A stretch of 12,737 nucleotides of DNA from Deltaproteobacteria bacterium (GTDB lineage: Bacteria; Desulfobacterota; Dissulfuribacteria; Dissulfuribacterales; S140-46). Location of the stretch: positions 1 to 12,737 of the forward strand of contig WFVQ01000194.1 in assembly GCA_015491585.1 (NCBI GenBank), in the 5' to 3' direction. The position numbers and the translations under genes are program-made. Below are positions 1 to 6,233 of the stretch, piece after piece. The first letter of the stretch is position 1. Each line of letters opens with the position of its first letter. Below the pieces are notes generated by a model. That model was not told where the DNA came from, searched no databases, and worked only from the letters and a program-made list of their open reading frames with translations.

Positions 1-335
1 CTCCGGGGCGGGTCGGCGCAGAGGATGAGGTAGCCCCGCTCCTCAAGACTTCGGAAACATTCCTCTATGGATGAGTGGTGGTGAATGGTAATCCACTGTT
101 CCGCCCCTAAGGCCACGCCGTGGCTGGGGTCGAAGGGGTTGGAGAGCTCGATTGCATGGATCTCCTGTATGCCCAGGGCCTCGCAGGAGCGGACTACCGC
201 ACTCATGTTGTGGGCATGGTATAGGTCATCTAAGACCACGGTGATCCAGCGTGTGCGCCTCTCCAGCGCCTCCCTGAACCTCTCCAGCCTCCCCTCTGCC
301 ATGAACGGGGCAAGCAGCTCGGCATCGCGCGGCAT
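1..335 (-). CDS. trmH: TrmH/SpoU-family tRNA (guanosine-2'-O-)-methyltransferase, 3' end cut by window
   Basis: I translated this frame by hand; 111 codons are visible and the gene runs off the left edge. Residues about 30-60 carry the SpoU/TrmH motif 1: a V-V-L-D-D-L strand, then H-N-M-S-A-V-V-R-S. Here Asn43 and Arg49 match the conserved Asn and catalytic Arg of E. coli TrmH, and A-L-G-I-Q-E-I-H-A follows. A G-A-E-Q-W stretch near residue 80 matches the G-S-N-S-W region of TrmH. The family transfers a methyl group from S-adenosylmethionine to a ribose 2'-OH, Gm18 of tRNA for TrmH itself. Motifs 2 and 3, which form the knotted SAM pocket, lie outside the window, so exact specificity cannot be judged. 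The ATG lies 3 bp after the pepF stop (TAAGCGATG), in the same frame, with no strong Shine-Dalgarno. Translational coupling is likely. An internal ATG at codon 12 is a possible alternative start. The family is clear; the TrmH subtype is probable. Confidence 0.85.
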   Translation of the reverse strand, partial: MPRDAELLAPFMAEGRLERFREALERRTRWITVVLDDLYHAHNMSAVVRSCEALGIQEIHAIELSNPFDPSHGVALGAEQWITIHHHSSIEECFRSLEERGYLILCADPPR

Positions 336-338
336 CGC

Positions 339-2132
339 TTAGCCCACCGTCTCCTTTTCCAGCCGTTCCGCCTCTTCGACCATCTCCTCTATGACCCCAA
401 GCCCCATGTGCCAGAATGCCGGGTCCCGCAGATCTATCCCGAACGGGGCCATCAAGTCGTAGGGAGACCTGCTTCCCCCTGCCTTTAGCAGCTCCAGATA
501 GAGCTCGACGAATCCCTCTCTGCCCTTCTTGTACATGGAGTAGAGCGACAGGACCAGCAACTCGCCGAAGGCATAGGCATAGACGTATCCAGGGGTGTGG
601 AGGAAATGGCCGATGTATGACCACCATACGCGGTAGTCATCGGTAAGGATCACGCTATCCTGAAACATGGCCTGTTGGGTCTCGATCCAGGCATCGCCGA
701 GTTCCTCGGCAGAGAGTTCGCCTTTGCTCCGGCGCTGGTTGTGGATGGCATCCTCGAATCTGTTCATGGCTATCTGCCTGAAGACAGTAGCGAATATGGA
801 TTCAATCTTTGAACATAGGAGACCGAGTTTCTCCCCTGGGTCTTCGACCATCTCCATCAGCCTGGAGAATGTTAGCATCTCCCCGAAGACCGATGCGGTC
901 TCTGCAAGCACCAGTGGGGTGCTGCTGTTGAAATACCCCTGTTCCCTGGCCAGATACTGGTGGACGCCGTGTCCGAGTTCGTGGGCCACTGTCTCTATGT
1001 CCCTGAAGTTGCCGGTGTAGTTGACCAGTACGTAGGGATGTACTTCGGGCACGGCGGGATGGGCGAATGCACCGCTGGTCTTGCCTGGCAGCACCGGCGC
1101 ATGGATCCACCTCTCCTGGAAGAAGAGGGCGGCGATTTCGGCCATGCGTTGGGAGAAGCGCGAAAATGAGTCGAGCACGATCTCGCGGCACTTGCTCCAA
1201 GGAAAGGTCTCCTCGGGCACGAAGGGTAGGGGGGCATACCTGTCGTAGTCGTAGAGGGGCGAGATGCCCAGGATGCGCTCCTTGAGTCTATAGTACCTGG
1301 CGACCACAGAATAGGAGGAGGTCACGGCAGAGACCAGGGACTCCACGGTCTCGTCGTCGAGTTCATTGGCGAGATTCATGGAGCTTATCCATGTGGGATA
1401 GTTGCGCAGCCTGTCGTCTATCATCTTGTCGGCAAGGATGGTGTTCATGGTGTGGGTGACCACGTGGAGTTGCTCCTTCAGGCCCTTGGTGAGCTGGGAG
1501 GCGGCCTGCCTGCGGGTTTCGCGGTCAGGGGAGTAGAGTAGGGAGAGGATCTCCTCCTGTGTCTTGCCCTCTCCATACCGCTGCGCGGCCATGACCTTCT
1601 CGAAGAGGTTTATCCAGCTCGACCGTCCCACAGGAGCCTTCATGAGAAGGAGTTGCTCCTCCTTCTCGGACAGCAGGTGGGGACGGTAACGCCTGGCGGC
1701 CTCGAGATAGTGGCGGTAACGGGAGAGGCGCGGCGATTGCAAAAGCCTTTCGGCAGAGGCATCGTCCACCGCAGCCCATTCCAGGTCGAAGAAGACGAGA
1801 CGCGCGCCGAGCTCGCTGGAGAACTCCTTTACCGACTGGAGGAACGCCCCGGCCTCTGGATCGTCTACGCGGGTGGCGAAGTTGAGATAGGCATAGGTGG
1901 AGAGCCGTCCCAGCAGGACGTTTACCTCCTCCAGCCCGGAGACCAGCCTCTCCAGGCCCTGGTCGTCAAGAGTGGCCACCCTTCCGCGGAACTCTGCCGC
2001 TAGCGAGTCGGCGAGCCTGGAGGCCCGTTCCCTGTCTTCGTCTATGAGGCCAGAGTCGGGGGCGGGATACAGGTCACCGAGGTTCCAGATCACATCATTG
2101 GTGTTGAGCTCTCTGTTCAGGTCGATGGACAT
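339..2132 (-). CDS. pepF: Oligoendopeptidase F, M3-family zinc metallopeptidase
   Basis: 597-residue cytoplasmic peptidase, a normal length for PepF, with no signal peptide. The zinc site is complete: H-E-L-G-H at residues about 384-388 inside T-V-A-H-E-L-G-H-G-V-H. A downstream Glu at about 411 in L-A-E-T-A-S-V-F-G-E supplies the third ligand. The C-terminal H-T-P-G-Y-V-Y-A-Y-A-F-G segment (His about 512) is the M3 substrate-binding and transition-state motif. The N-terminal W-N-L-G-D-L-Y is typical of the PepF start. These enzymes cut short peptides, roughly 7-17 residues, and probably recycle peptides in the cytosol. The frame stays open for 18 more codons upstream. I chose the internal ATG because AAGGAG lies 5 nt before it and the longer start would overlap the preceding gene. 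The gene follows the editing-domain gene by 13 bp and precedes trmH by 3 bp. Confidence 0.95.
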   Translation of the reverse strand: MSIDLNRELNTNDVIWNLGDLYPAPDSGLIDEDRERASRLADSLAAEFRGRVATLDDQGLERLVSGLEEVNVLLGRLSTYAYLNFATRVDDPEAGAFLQSVKEFSSELGARLVFFDLEWAAVDDASAERLLQSPRLSRYRHYLEAARRYRPHLLSEKEEQLLLMKAPVGRSSWINLFEKVMAAQRYGEGKTQEEILSLLYSPDRETRRQAASQLTKGLKEQLHVVTHTMNTILADKMIDDRLRNYPTWISSMNLANELDDETVESLVSAVTSSYSVVARYYRLKERILGISPLYDYDRYAPLPFVPEETFPWSKCREIVLDSFSRFSQRMAEIAALFFQERWIHAPVLPGKTSGAFAHPAVPEVHPYVLVNYTGNFRDIETVAHELGHGVHQYLAREQGYFNSSTPLVLAETASVFGEMLTFSRLMEMVEDPGEKLGLLCSKIESIFATVFRQIAMNRFEDAIHNQRRSKGELSAEELGDAWIETQQAMFQDSVILTDDYRVWWSYIGHFLHTPGYVYAYAFGELLVLSLYSMYKKGREGFVELYLELLKAGGSRSPYDLMAPFGIDLRDPAFWHMGLGVIEEMVEEAERLEKETVG

Positions 2133-2137
2133 GTGGT

Positions 2138-2143
2138 CTCCTT
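2138..2143 (-). promoter_or_regulatory. Ribosome binding site that fixes the pepF start
   Basis: AAGGAG sits 5 nt upstream of the ATG at 2132, in the 13 bp gap after the stop of the editing-domain gene. It decides between this start and a longer in-frame reading that begins at 2186 inside the preceding gene. Confidence 0.8.
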
Positions 2144-2145
2144 GT

Positions 2146-2562
2146 TCAGAATTCCTTGTAGACCTTTGCAAGGGATTCTCCGGCAACGTCGATGGTCCAC
2201 TGATTGAGGTAGCCGAATGGGGTCTCGTGGACCTTGAATCCGACCCTCTCCAGCCTCACCGCCGCGTCCCTCACTATCTCCACCGCCACCTCGGGCGCTG
2301 CCTTGCTGGTGGAGAGGTGGTTGAAGGAGTGGAATACCACCTCGGCAGTGCCGAATTTTCGGGCTATCCACTTTATATTCTTTGTCAGCAGCTTGGACAG
2401 CTCCTTCTCCCTGTCCTGGTCAAGTTCCTCGCAGTGGTAGAAGACCACCACGCACCTTGCGAACTCCTCTGGGACAGGATCTGACGCTGCCAGGGGATGG
2501 TCGAGGCTCTTCTTGAACGGGGTGTAGGAGAAAGAGTTGGCGAAGAATAGGATGACGCGCAC
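2146..2562 (-). CDS. Stand-alone archaeal-type threonyl-tRNA synthetase editing-domain protein
   Basis: 138 residues with a GTG start. The frame stays open 34 codons further upstream, but that part overlaps the lipoprotein gene and looks non-protein-like. The hydrophobic strand R-V-I-L-F-F-A-N starts naturally at the GTG, and AAGG precedes it by 6 nt. The second half matches the archaeal ThrRS N-terminal editing domain (Pfam tRNA-Thr_ED, a D-aminoacyl-tRNA-deacylase-like fold). It shows V-V-F-H-S-F-N-H-L-S near residues 75-84 and T-P-F-G-Y near 117-121, and ends in E-S-L-A-K-V-Y-K-E-F. In archaea this domain hydrolyses Ser-tRNA(Thr). Here it is not fused to a synthetase. The His of H-L-S is kept. 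The Tyr-Lys after F-G-Y that I recall from the Pyrococcus enzyme reads Leu-Asn, so catalysis or substrate may differ. The next gene encodes a peptidase and the one after it a tRNA methylase. The family is fairly sure; the trans-editing role is inferred. Confidence 0.8.
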   Translation of the reverse strand: MRVILFFANSFSYTPFKKSLDHPLAASDPVPEEFARCVVVFYHCEELDQDREKELSKLLTKNIKWIARKFGTAEVVFHSFNHLSTSKAAPEVAVEIVRDAAVRLERVGFKVHETPFGYLNQWTIDVAGESLAKVYKEF

Positions 2563-2570
2563 GGCGGCCT

Positions 2571-2864
2571 TCACATGGGCTGGGTGGCACGCTGGTTCAA
2601 GGCATACTCCCTTGCGCCGCCGGCCTCTATGGGGATCCACCTTCTGCCGTGGAGGAACCACCACTGCCTGCCGTCGAACTTGGCCACCAGCGCCCCGTGA
2701 TAGGTCATCATCGCCTGGACTTGAGCGAAGGAGTAAGGATTGCTATAGTCACCCTCAACTTGCGCGTCATTGCAGCCAACGACTACAATGAGACAAGAGG
2801 CGCAAACGAGCGCCAGGAGGAAAAGTCTTATTTTTTCTTTTTTTTCTGTATGTTGTGTGTTCAT
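2571..2864 (-). CDS. Small predicted lipoprotein of unknown function
   Basis: 97 residues. The N-terminus has a charged region (K-K-E-K-I-R), then a hydrophobic core of about 16 residues ending in V-V-V-G-C, so Cys31 is the likely lipidated residue of a signal peptidase II site. Asn, not Asp, follows the Cys, which by the E. coli rule does not signal inner-membrane retention. The mature part is only 67 residues. It contains a tryptophan-rich, basic patch (R-Q-W-W-F-L-H-G-R-R-W) and no domain I recognise. It is the first gene after the promoter at 2899-2926 and ends 8 bp before the GTG of the editing-domain gene. The only Shine-Dalgarno candidate is a GGGGGA run 11 nt upstream, inside a small hairpin. 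The A/T-rich base use of the first 15 codons comes from lysine codons and the signal core. It is probably a real gene because it has a signal peptide, a promoter and operon position, but its function is unknown. Confidence 0.75.
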   Translation of the reverse strand: MNTQHTEKKEKIRLFLLALVCASCLIVVVGCNDAQVEGDYSNPYSFAQVQAMMTYHGALVAKFDGRQWWFLHGRRWIPIEAGGAREYALNQRATQPM

Positions 2865-2876
2865 TGCCGGAAAAAT

Positions 2877-2890
2877 CCCCCTTTTTGGGG
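2877..2890 (-). promoter_or_regulatory. Leader hairpin overlapping the only Shine-Dalgarno candidate of the lipoprotein gene
   Basis: Read on the minus strand, CCCC, five A and GGGGG form a short stem-loop followed by ATTTTT, 12 nt before the ATG at 2864. If transcription starts near 2892, the hairpin is at the very 5' end of the mRNA. Pairing of CCCC with GGGG would mask the purine run that could bind the ribosome. The stem is only 4-5 bp, so it may be weak or fortuitous. The trailing T run also gives it a mini-terminator look. Confidence 0.35.
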
Positions 2891-2898
2891 CTGCCAGA

Positions 2899-2926
2899 AC
2901 TTTAATCTCAAGTTCATATCAGTCAA
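2899..2926 (-). promoter_or_regulatory. Candidate sigma70 promoter of the lipoprotein-pepF-trmH operon
   Basis: On the minus strand, TTGACT (2921-2926, 5 of 6 to the -35 consensus) is followed after 16 nt by TAAAGT (2899-2904, 4 of 6 to the -10 consensus). A start near 2892 would give a leader of about 28 nt. It lies in the 122 bp divergent intergenic region, which is more A/T-rich than its surroundings. I found no equally good promoter facing right for the gene at 2987. Confidence 0.5.
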
Positions 2927-2986
2927 GTTTGCCAATAGGGGTTCAGGTTCACGGGTTTCGCGTTTCCATGTCTGCGCTCATATGAA

Positions 2987-3433
2987 ATGAATATCACCCT
3001 CTTTTTCTCCATTTTTCTCCTTTTTGCTCCATCATGCGCCTTTGCCCTCCAGACCCACGGAGGACCGGAAGGGCTTTACATACACCTCGTGTCCCACGTC
3101 ATCTTTTTCATCGCCATGATCAGCCTTTCGGTCTGGGTGCGCCGCAGCGGGCTCAGGCCGGTGTCGGCATGGCGCGCTATATCCTCCGGGGCGGTGATCC
3201 TCGCATGTTGGAACCTATGGGCCTTTGCCGGCCACGTCATGGAGGGAATGGTAGGCTATGGCTCCTACATGGGCATTGATTCAGGTCAAATTCCTTGCAT
3301 AAAGGTCACCGACTGGAAGGGCGTCATTTTTTACCTCTTGAAGCTGGACCATCTCCTCTACTTTCCGGCCATATATCTCTTCTACGTTGGGCTCCGGAGA
3401 CTGCGGACCCGCGGCGATGAAGGAGGGGCGTGA
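2987..3433 (+). CDS. Small polytopic membrane protein of unknown function, partner of the adjacent kinase
   Basis: 148 residues. Residues 1-21 form a signal-peptide-like segment ending A-F-A-L. Then comes a short H-G-G-P-E-G-L-Y-I-H stretch, followed by three membrane segments at about 35-51, 66-82 and 112-136. Histidines lie at or near the membrane edges (H33, H37, H83, H122), the first three bracketing the first two helices, as in membrane proteins that bind heme or metal; no CxxCH site is present. I recall similar G-P-E-G-L-Y membrane proteins next to histidine kinases in delta-proteobacteria, but I know no function for them. The ATG lacks a clear Shine-Dalgarno; it is chosen because the hydrophobic leader begins there. 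The stop overlaps the kinase ATG by one base (TGATG), with a strong AAGGAGG inside this gene. That implies coupled synthesis. It may act as a sensor or accessory subunit for the kinase. Confidence 0.8.
   Translation: MNITLFFSIFLLFAPSCAFALQTHGGPEGLYIHLVSHVIFFIAMISLSVWVRRSGLRPVSAWRAISSGAVILACWNLWAFAGHVMEGMVGYGSYMGIDSGQIPCIKVTDWKGVIFYLLKLDHLLYFPAIYLFYVGLRRLRTRGDEGGA
3420..3426 (+). promoter_or_regulatory. Ribosome binding site that fixes the kinase start
   Basis: AAGGAGG lies 6 nt before the ATG at 3433 and only 3 nt before the in-frame GTG at 3430. The spacing favours the ATG, giving a TGATG stop-start overlap with the upstream membrane-protein gene. Confidence 0.75.
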
Positions 3434-4527
3434 TGGAGCTCTGTCTCTCAGTGCTTCCGGTCATGGTCATAGATGTGGCCGGATCGGTGGCAACCATGCT
3501 GGTGGCCATGCTGATGATCCGGGAGGGGGCCCTCTATTACCGGAGCGATCCAGAAGATCCCCTGAGGATATATATGGTGTGGTTCACCGTTGTTATGTTT
3601 CTCTTCGCCTTTTCCCGCTGTTTCGGGCACATCATCCGGTATGTCCTGTTCATGACCCCCTATGCCGCGTTGTGGCCTCAGATCTCCCCGGTTTCCGGGA
3701 CCGTGAATACCGTGACCATCCTTGGGATAGCGGCGATCACCTTCTTCTTTAGAAACGTCGAGGCCATGTTCCAGAGGATGAGGCGCGACAGGGAGAAACT
3801 CGAGGAGATGAGCCGGGAGATCCTCCGCCTGAACGAGACGCTGCCCGATTTCATATCCAGCAGGATCAAGGTGGAGATGGCCCTTCACCTGGCCCACGAG
3901 ATCCGCAACCCGGTGATGATAATAGGTAACATGACCCACAAGCTGCTCCGAGAGTGCACTGCAGGAGGAAAGATCAAGGAGCGGCTGGGGCTTATCCTCC
4001 GGCAAGCCGAGGAGCTGGAGGACCTGGTCTATCAGTTGGAGAACAAGCTGGACGAGAAGAGCTCCAGCTTCACCGCCATAGACGTGAACGAGCTGGGCGA
4101 GAGGCTGGTGGACGACTACAAAGACCTGGCCGACGAGAAGGGCATAGCCCTGTATCTCGACCGCTGGCCCTCCCCCTTGCTGGTCCAGGGCAACATAGGA
4201 CTGCTTCATCGCGCCGCTGCCCATCTGGTCCAGAACGCCATAGATGCCTGCGCGCAGGGGAACTCGGTGGAGATTGCCACACTGCTTTCAAATGAGGGGA
4301 TAGTGCTCTCGGTGAGGGATGATGGGCCCGGGATACCCGGCGAGGTGTTGGAGTCCCTCTTCCACGACGACGGCAGCGGAAAGGGATCGCGGCCCCATCT
4401 CGGACTGCCTTATGTGAAGCGGGTGGTGGAGGAGCATCTGGGGCGGCTGGTCATACGCAGCAGGAATCCTGGCACAGAGGCGTCCATCGTGCTTCCAACA
4501 CACCTCGGGGAGCTCAAGGAGGAGTGA
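3433..4527 (+). CDS. Membrane-bound sensor histidine kinase
   Basis: 364 residues. Membrane segments lie at about 8-29, 47-74 and 91-106. A charged linker follows (about 108-137), likely coiled coil. The dimerisation/phosphoacceptor helix carries H-E-I-R-N-P with His155, and the catalytic ATPase domain fills the C-terminus. The N box is Q-N-A-I-D-A-C (Asn268) and the G1 box D-D-G-P-G-I-P (Asp297). The ATP lid is unusual: where an F box (E-P-F-F-T-T-K) is expected it reads H-D-D-G-S-G-K-G. The G2 position, normally G-T-G-L-G-L, reads R-P-H-L-G-L. Phosphotransfer chemistry looks possible, but nucleotide handling may be altered. There is no PAS, HAMP or receiver domain. A His and a Cys in the second membrane segment (F-S-R-C-F-G-H) could take part in sensing. 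The gene overlaps the preceding membrane-protein gene by one base, so the pair probably acts together. No response regulator is in the window. Confidence 0.93.
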   Translation: MELCLSVLPVMVIDVAGSVATMLVAMLMIREGALYYRSDPEDPLRIYMVWFTVVMFLFAFSRCFGHIIRYVLFMTPYAALWPQISPVSGTVNTVTILGIAAITFFFRNVEAMFQRMRRDREKLEEMSREILRLNETLPDFISSRIKVEMALHLAHEIRNPVMIIGNMTHKLLRECTAGGKIKERLGLILRQAEELEDLVYQLENKLDEKSSSFTAIDVNELGERLVDDYKDLADEKGIALYLDRWPSPLLVQGNIGLLHRAAAHLVQNAIDACAQGNSVEIATLLSNEGIVLSVRDDGPGIPGEVLESLFHDDGSGKGSRPHLGLPYVKRVVEEHLGRLVIRSRNPGTEASIVLPTHLGELKEE

Positions 4528-4537
4528 CGGGAAAGGT

Positions 4538-6229
4538 TCAGGAACCCTCCATCTTGGTCCTCGCCTCGTTTATCTTCTTCAGCAGTTTCGCCTTCCTGCC
4601 CTTCTCCTTCTCCTTGAGGAGCTTGATAGCCTTCCGGTAGGTCTTGATCGCCTTGTAGTAGTGGCCCAGGGCAAAGAGACAGTCTCCCAGGTGCTCGGTG
4701 ATGATGGAGTCTCCTGGAGCGAGTCTCATGGCCCGCTGGATGGTGGCGAGGGCCTTCTTGTACTCTCCCTTTTTGTAGAAGACCCATCCCAAGCTGTCCA
4801 TTATGTAGCCGTCGTCGGGGCGCTTGGCCAGGGCCGTCTCCACGAGCTTCTGGGCCTCGTCCAGATGCTCGCCCTTCTCGGCATAGACGTATCCCAGGAA
4901 GTTGAGGGCAGGAACGTATTCTGGATCTTCCTTCAATATCCTCTTCACAATCTCTATGGCCTGGTCGCGCATCTTCAGCTCTTCCAGGATGATAGCCAGC
5001 CGGATGGAGATCTCCTTGTCTCCCTTGAAGCGCTTTGCAGCCTCTTCCAATACCTCCCGGGCCTTGAATCTGTTATTGGCGTCTTCGTAAAAGGAGGATA
5101 ACACTATGAAGATGTCCTTGGATGCATCTTCCCTGGATATAAGTGGCTCTATCATCCTGGCGGCCTCAAGCGGACCTGCTTGTTTCTTCTTGAACATGGC
5201 CAGGCGGAGCATGGCTGGATAGTAGAAGGAGCTGCCCTCTTGTATCCGCTTGAGATGAAGGAGGTATTTCTCCTCCTTCCCCATGTCCTCGTATACAAGA
5301 GCTTTGTAGAACTCCACCGGGCTGGTGTCCTCGAAGGCGCCTGACAGGTTGTCCAATACCTCGAGGGCCTCGTCGTATCTCTTGTGGTCTGCCAGCGCCG
5401 GCACCAGCCTGAGCCCCTCCTTTGGAGACTGATCCAGCAGCAGGAGAAAACGGTCGAACTCTCCGCGGTGGGCCTCGAATTCACCCAACTCCAGATAGAG
5501 CTCCAGGAGTTCACGCAGGGCCTCTGCATCCCTGGGATGGTTTACGAGCAGGGCCTCGTATGCGTTCTTGGCGTCAGCCATGCGTCCCTGGGCCTGGTAG
5601 ATCCTGGAAAGATACTTGTAAACGTATGAGAGGTGGGGATTGTCTTCCAGCAGGGCCTTGTAGACCTCCTCGGCCTTTTCCAGCTCCCCTTCAGTAGTGT
5701 AGAGGCGGCCGAGAAAGAACCGGGCCATGACCGCCTGCCTGCCGCTGCCGTGGGCGAGCCTCTTGAATGCGGCAATGGCGCCTTTGGCATCCCCCCTCTT
5801 CAGGTAGAGGTTGCCAAGGAGGAAATTCACCTCCTCGTCGTCGCCTACCTGTGACAGTATCTCCTTCAGTAGGCCCTCGGCCTCGGAATACTTCTTCTGG
5901 TTTATATATATCTTGGCCAGCAGAACCTGGAGGTCTATCTCCTTTGGCGACCTGGACAGGGCCTCTTCGCTCCACTTCTCCGCCTCTTCCAGCCGCTTCT
6001 GGTGGATGGCAATGTTTATTAGCTCCTTCAGCGGTTCGGTGGCGGTCTTGTCCAGTACGGCGCTCGCCTCGAAGGCCTTTTTTGCCTCTTCTATGGCTCC
6101 TTTCGATTCAGCCCTGAGGCCGGACATGTAGTTGAAGTACGCCTCTGCCTTGGACTCGGCGGCTTGGGCCGCCCACGGCCAGTGGCACAGAGTGAAGGCG
6201 AGGACGAGGAAAAGTGTTTTCATCTTCAT
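4538..6229 (-). CDS. Exported tetratricopeptide-repeat (TPR) protein
   Basis: 563 residues. The signal peptide covers about residues 1-23: M-K-M-K, a hydrophobic core, then W-A-A-Q-A before A-E-S. No lipobox Cys is placed for lipidation, so the protein is probably periplasmic. The rest is almost all helical TPR units, starting near residue 28, with clear W-LG-Y-A-P-type signatures. Examples are L-G-N-L-Y-L-K-R-G, F-L-G-R-L-Y-T-T-E-G and S-L-G-W-V-F-Y-K-K-G-E-Y. I estimate ten or more repeats, the middle ones degenerate. The tail after about residue 540 is lysine-rich. TPR arrays are protein-binding scaffolds; the partner cannot be read from the sequence. The start lies 4 bp after the rpoH stop with only a weak Shine-Dalgarno, so translation is probably coupled. 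A second ATG two codons in is an equal start candidate. The 3' end is 10 bp from the convergent kinase gene. Confidence 0.92.
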   Translation of the reverse strand: MKMKTLFLVLAFTLCHWPWAAQAAESKAEAYFNYMSGLRAESKGAIEEAKKAFEASAVLDKTATEPLKELINIAIHQKRLEEAEKWSEEALSRSPKEIDLQVLLAKIYINQKKYSEAEGLLKEILSQVGDDEEVNFLLGNLYLKRGDAKGAIAAFKRLAHGSGRQAVMARFFLGRLYTTEGELEKAEEVYKALLEDNPHLSYVYKYLSRIYQAQGRMADAKNAYEALLVNHPRDAEALRELLELYLELGEFEAHRGEFDRFLLLLDQSPKEGLRLVPALADHKRYDEALEVLDNLSGAFEDTSPVEFYKALVYEDMGKEEKYLLHLKRIQEGSSFYYPAMLRLAMFKKKQAGPLEAARMIEPLISREDASKDIFIVLSSFYEDANNRFKAREVLEEAAKRFKGDKEISIRLAIILEELKMRDQAIEIVKRILKEDPEYVPALNFLGYVYAEKGEHLDEAQKLVETALAKRPDDGYIMDSLGWVFYKKGEYKKALATIQRAMRLAPGDSIITEHLGDCLFALGHYYKAIKTYRKAIKLLKEKEKGRKAKLLKKINEARTKMEGS

Positions 6230-6233
6230 TGCA

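Noticed and set aside
226..627. 133-codon minus-strand open frame overlapping pepF and trmH
   Set aside because: It is an alternative frame of the pepF C-terminus and trmH N-terminus; both of those have family motifs and this one has none.
2133..2186. 18-codon N-terminal extension of PepF
   Set aside because: It overlaps the preceding gene, has no family similarity, and AAGGAG is placed ideally for the internal ATG at 2132.
2563..2664. 34-codon N-terminal extension of the editing-domain protein
   Set aside because: It lies within the lipoprotein gene and is an Arg/Pro/His-rich non-protein-like stretch. The natural domain start is at the GTG.
3448..4224. 258-codon minus-strand open frame with a His-rich C-terminus opposite the kinase
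   Set aside because: The His/Gly-rich tail is the reverse reading of the kinase's hydrophobic Met/Val-rich codons. The kinase motifs on the other strand are clear.
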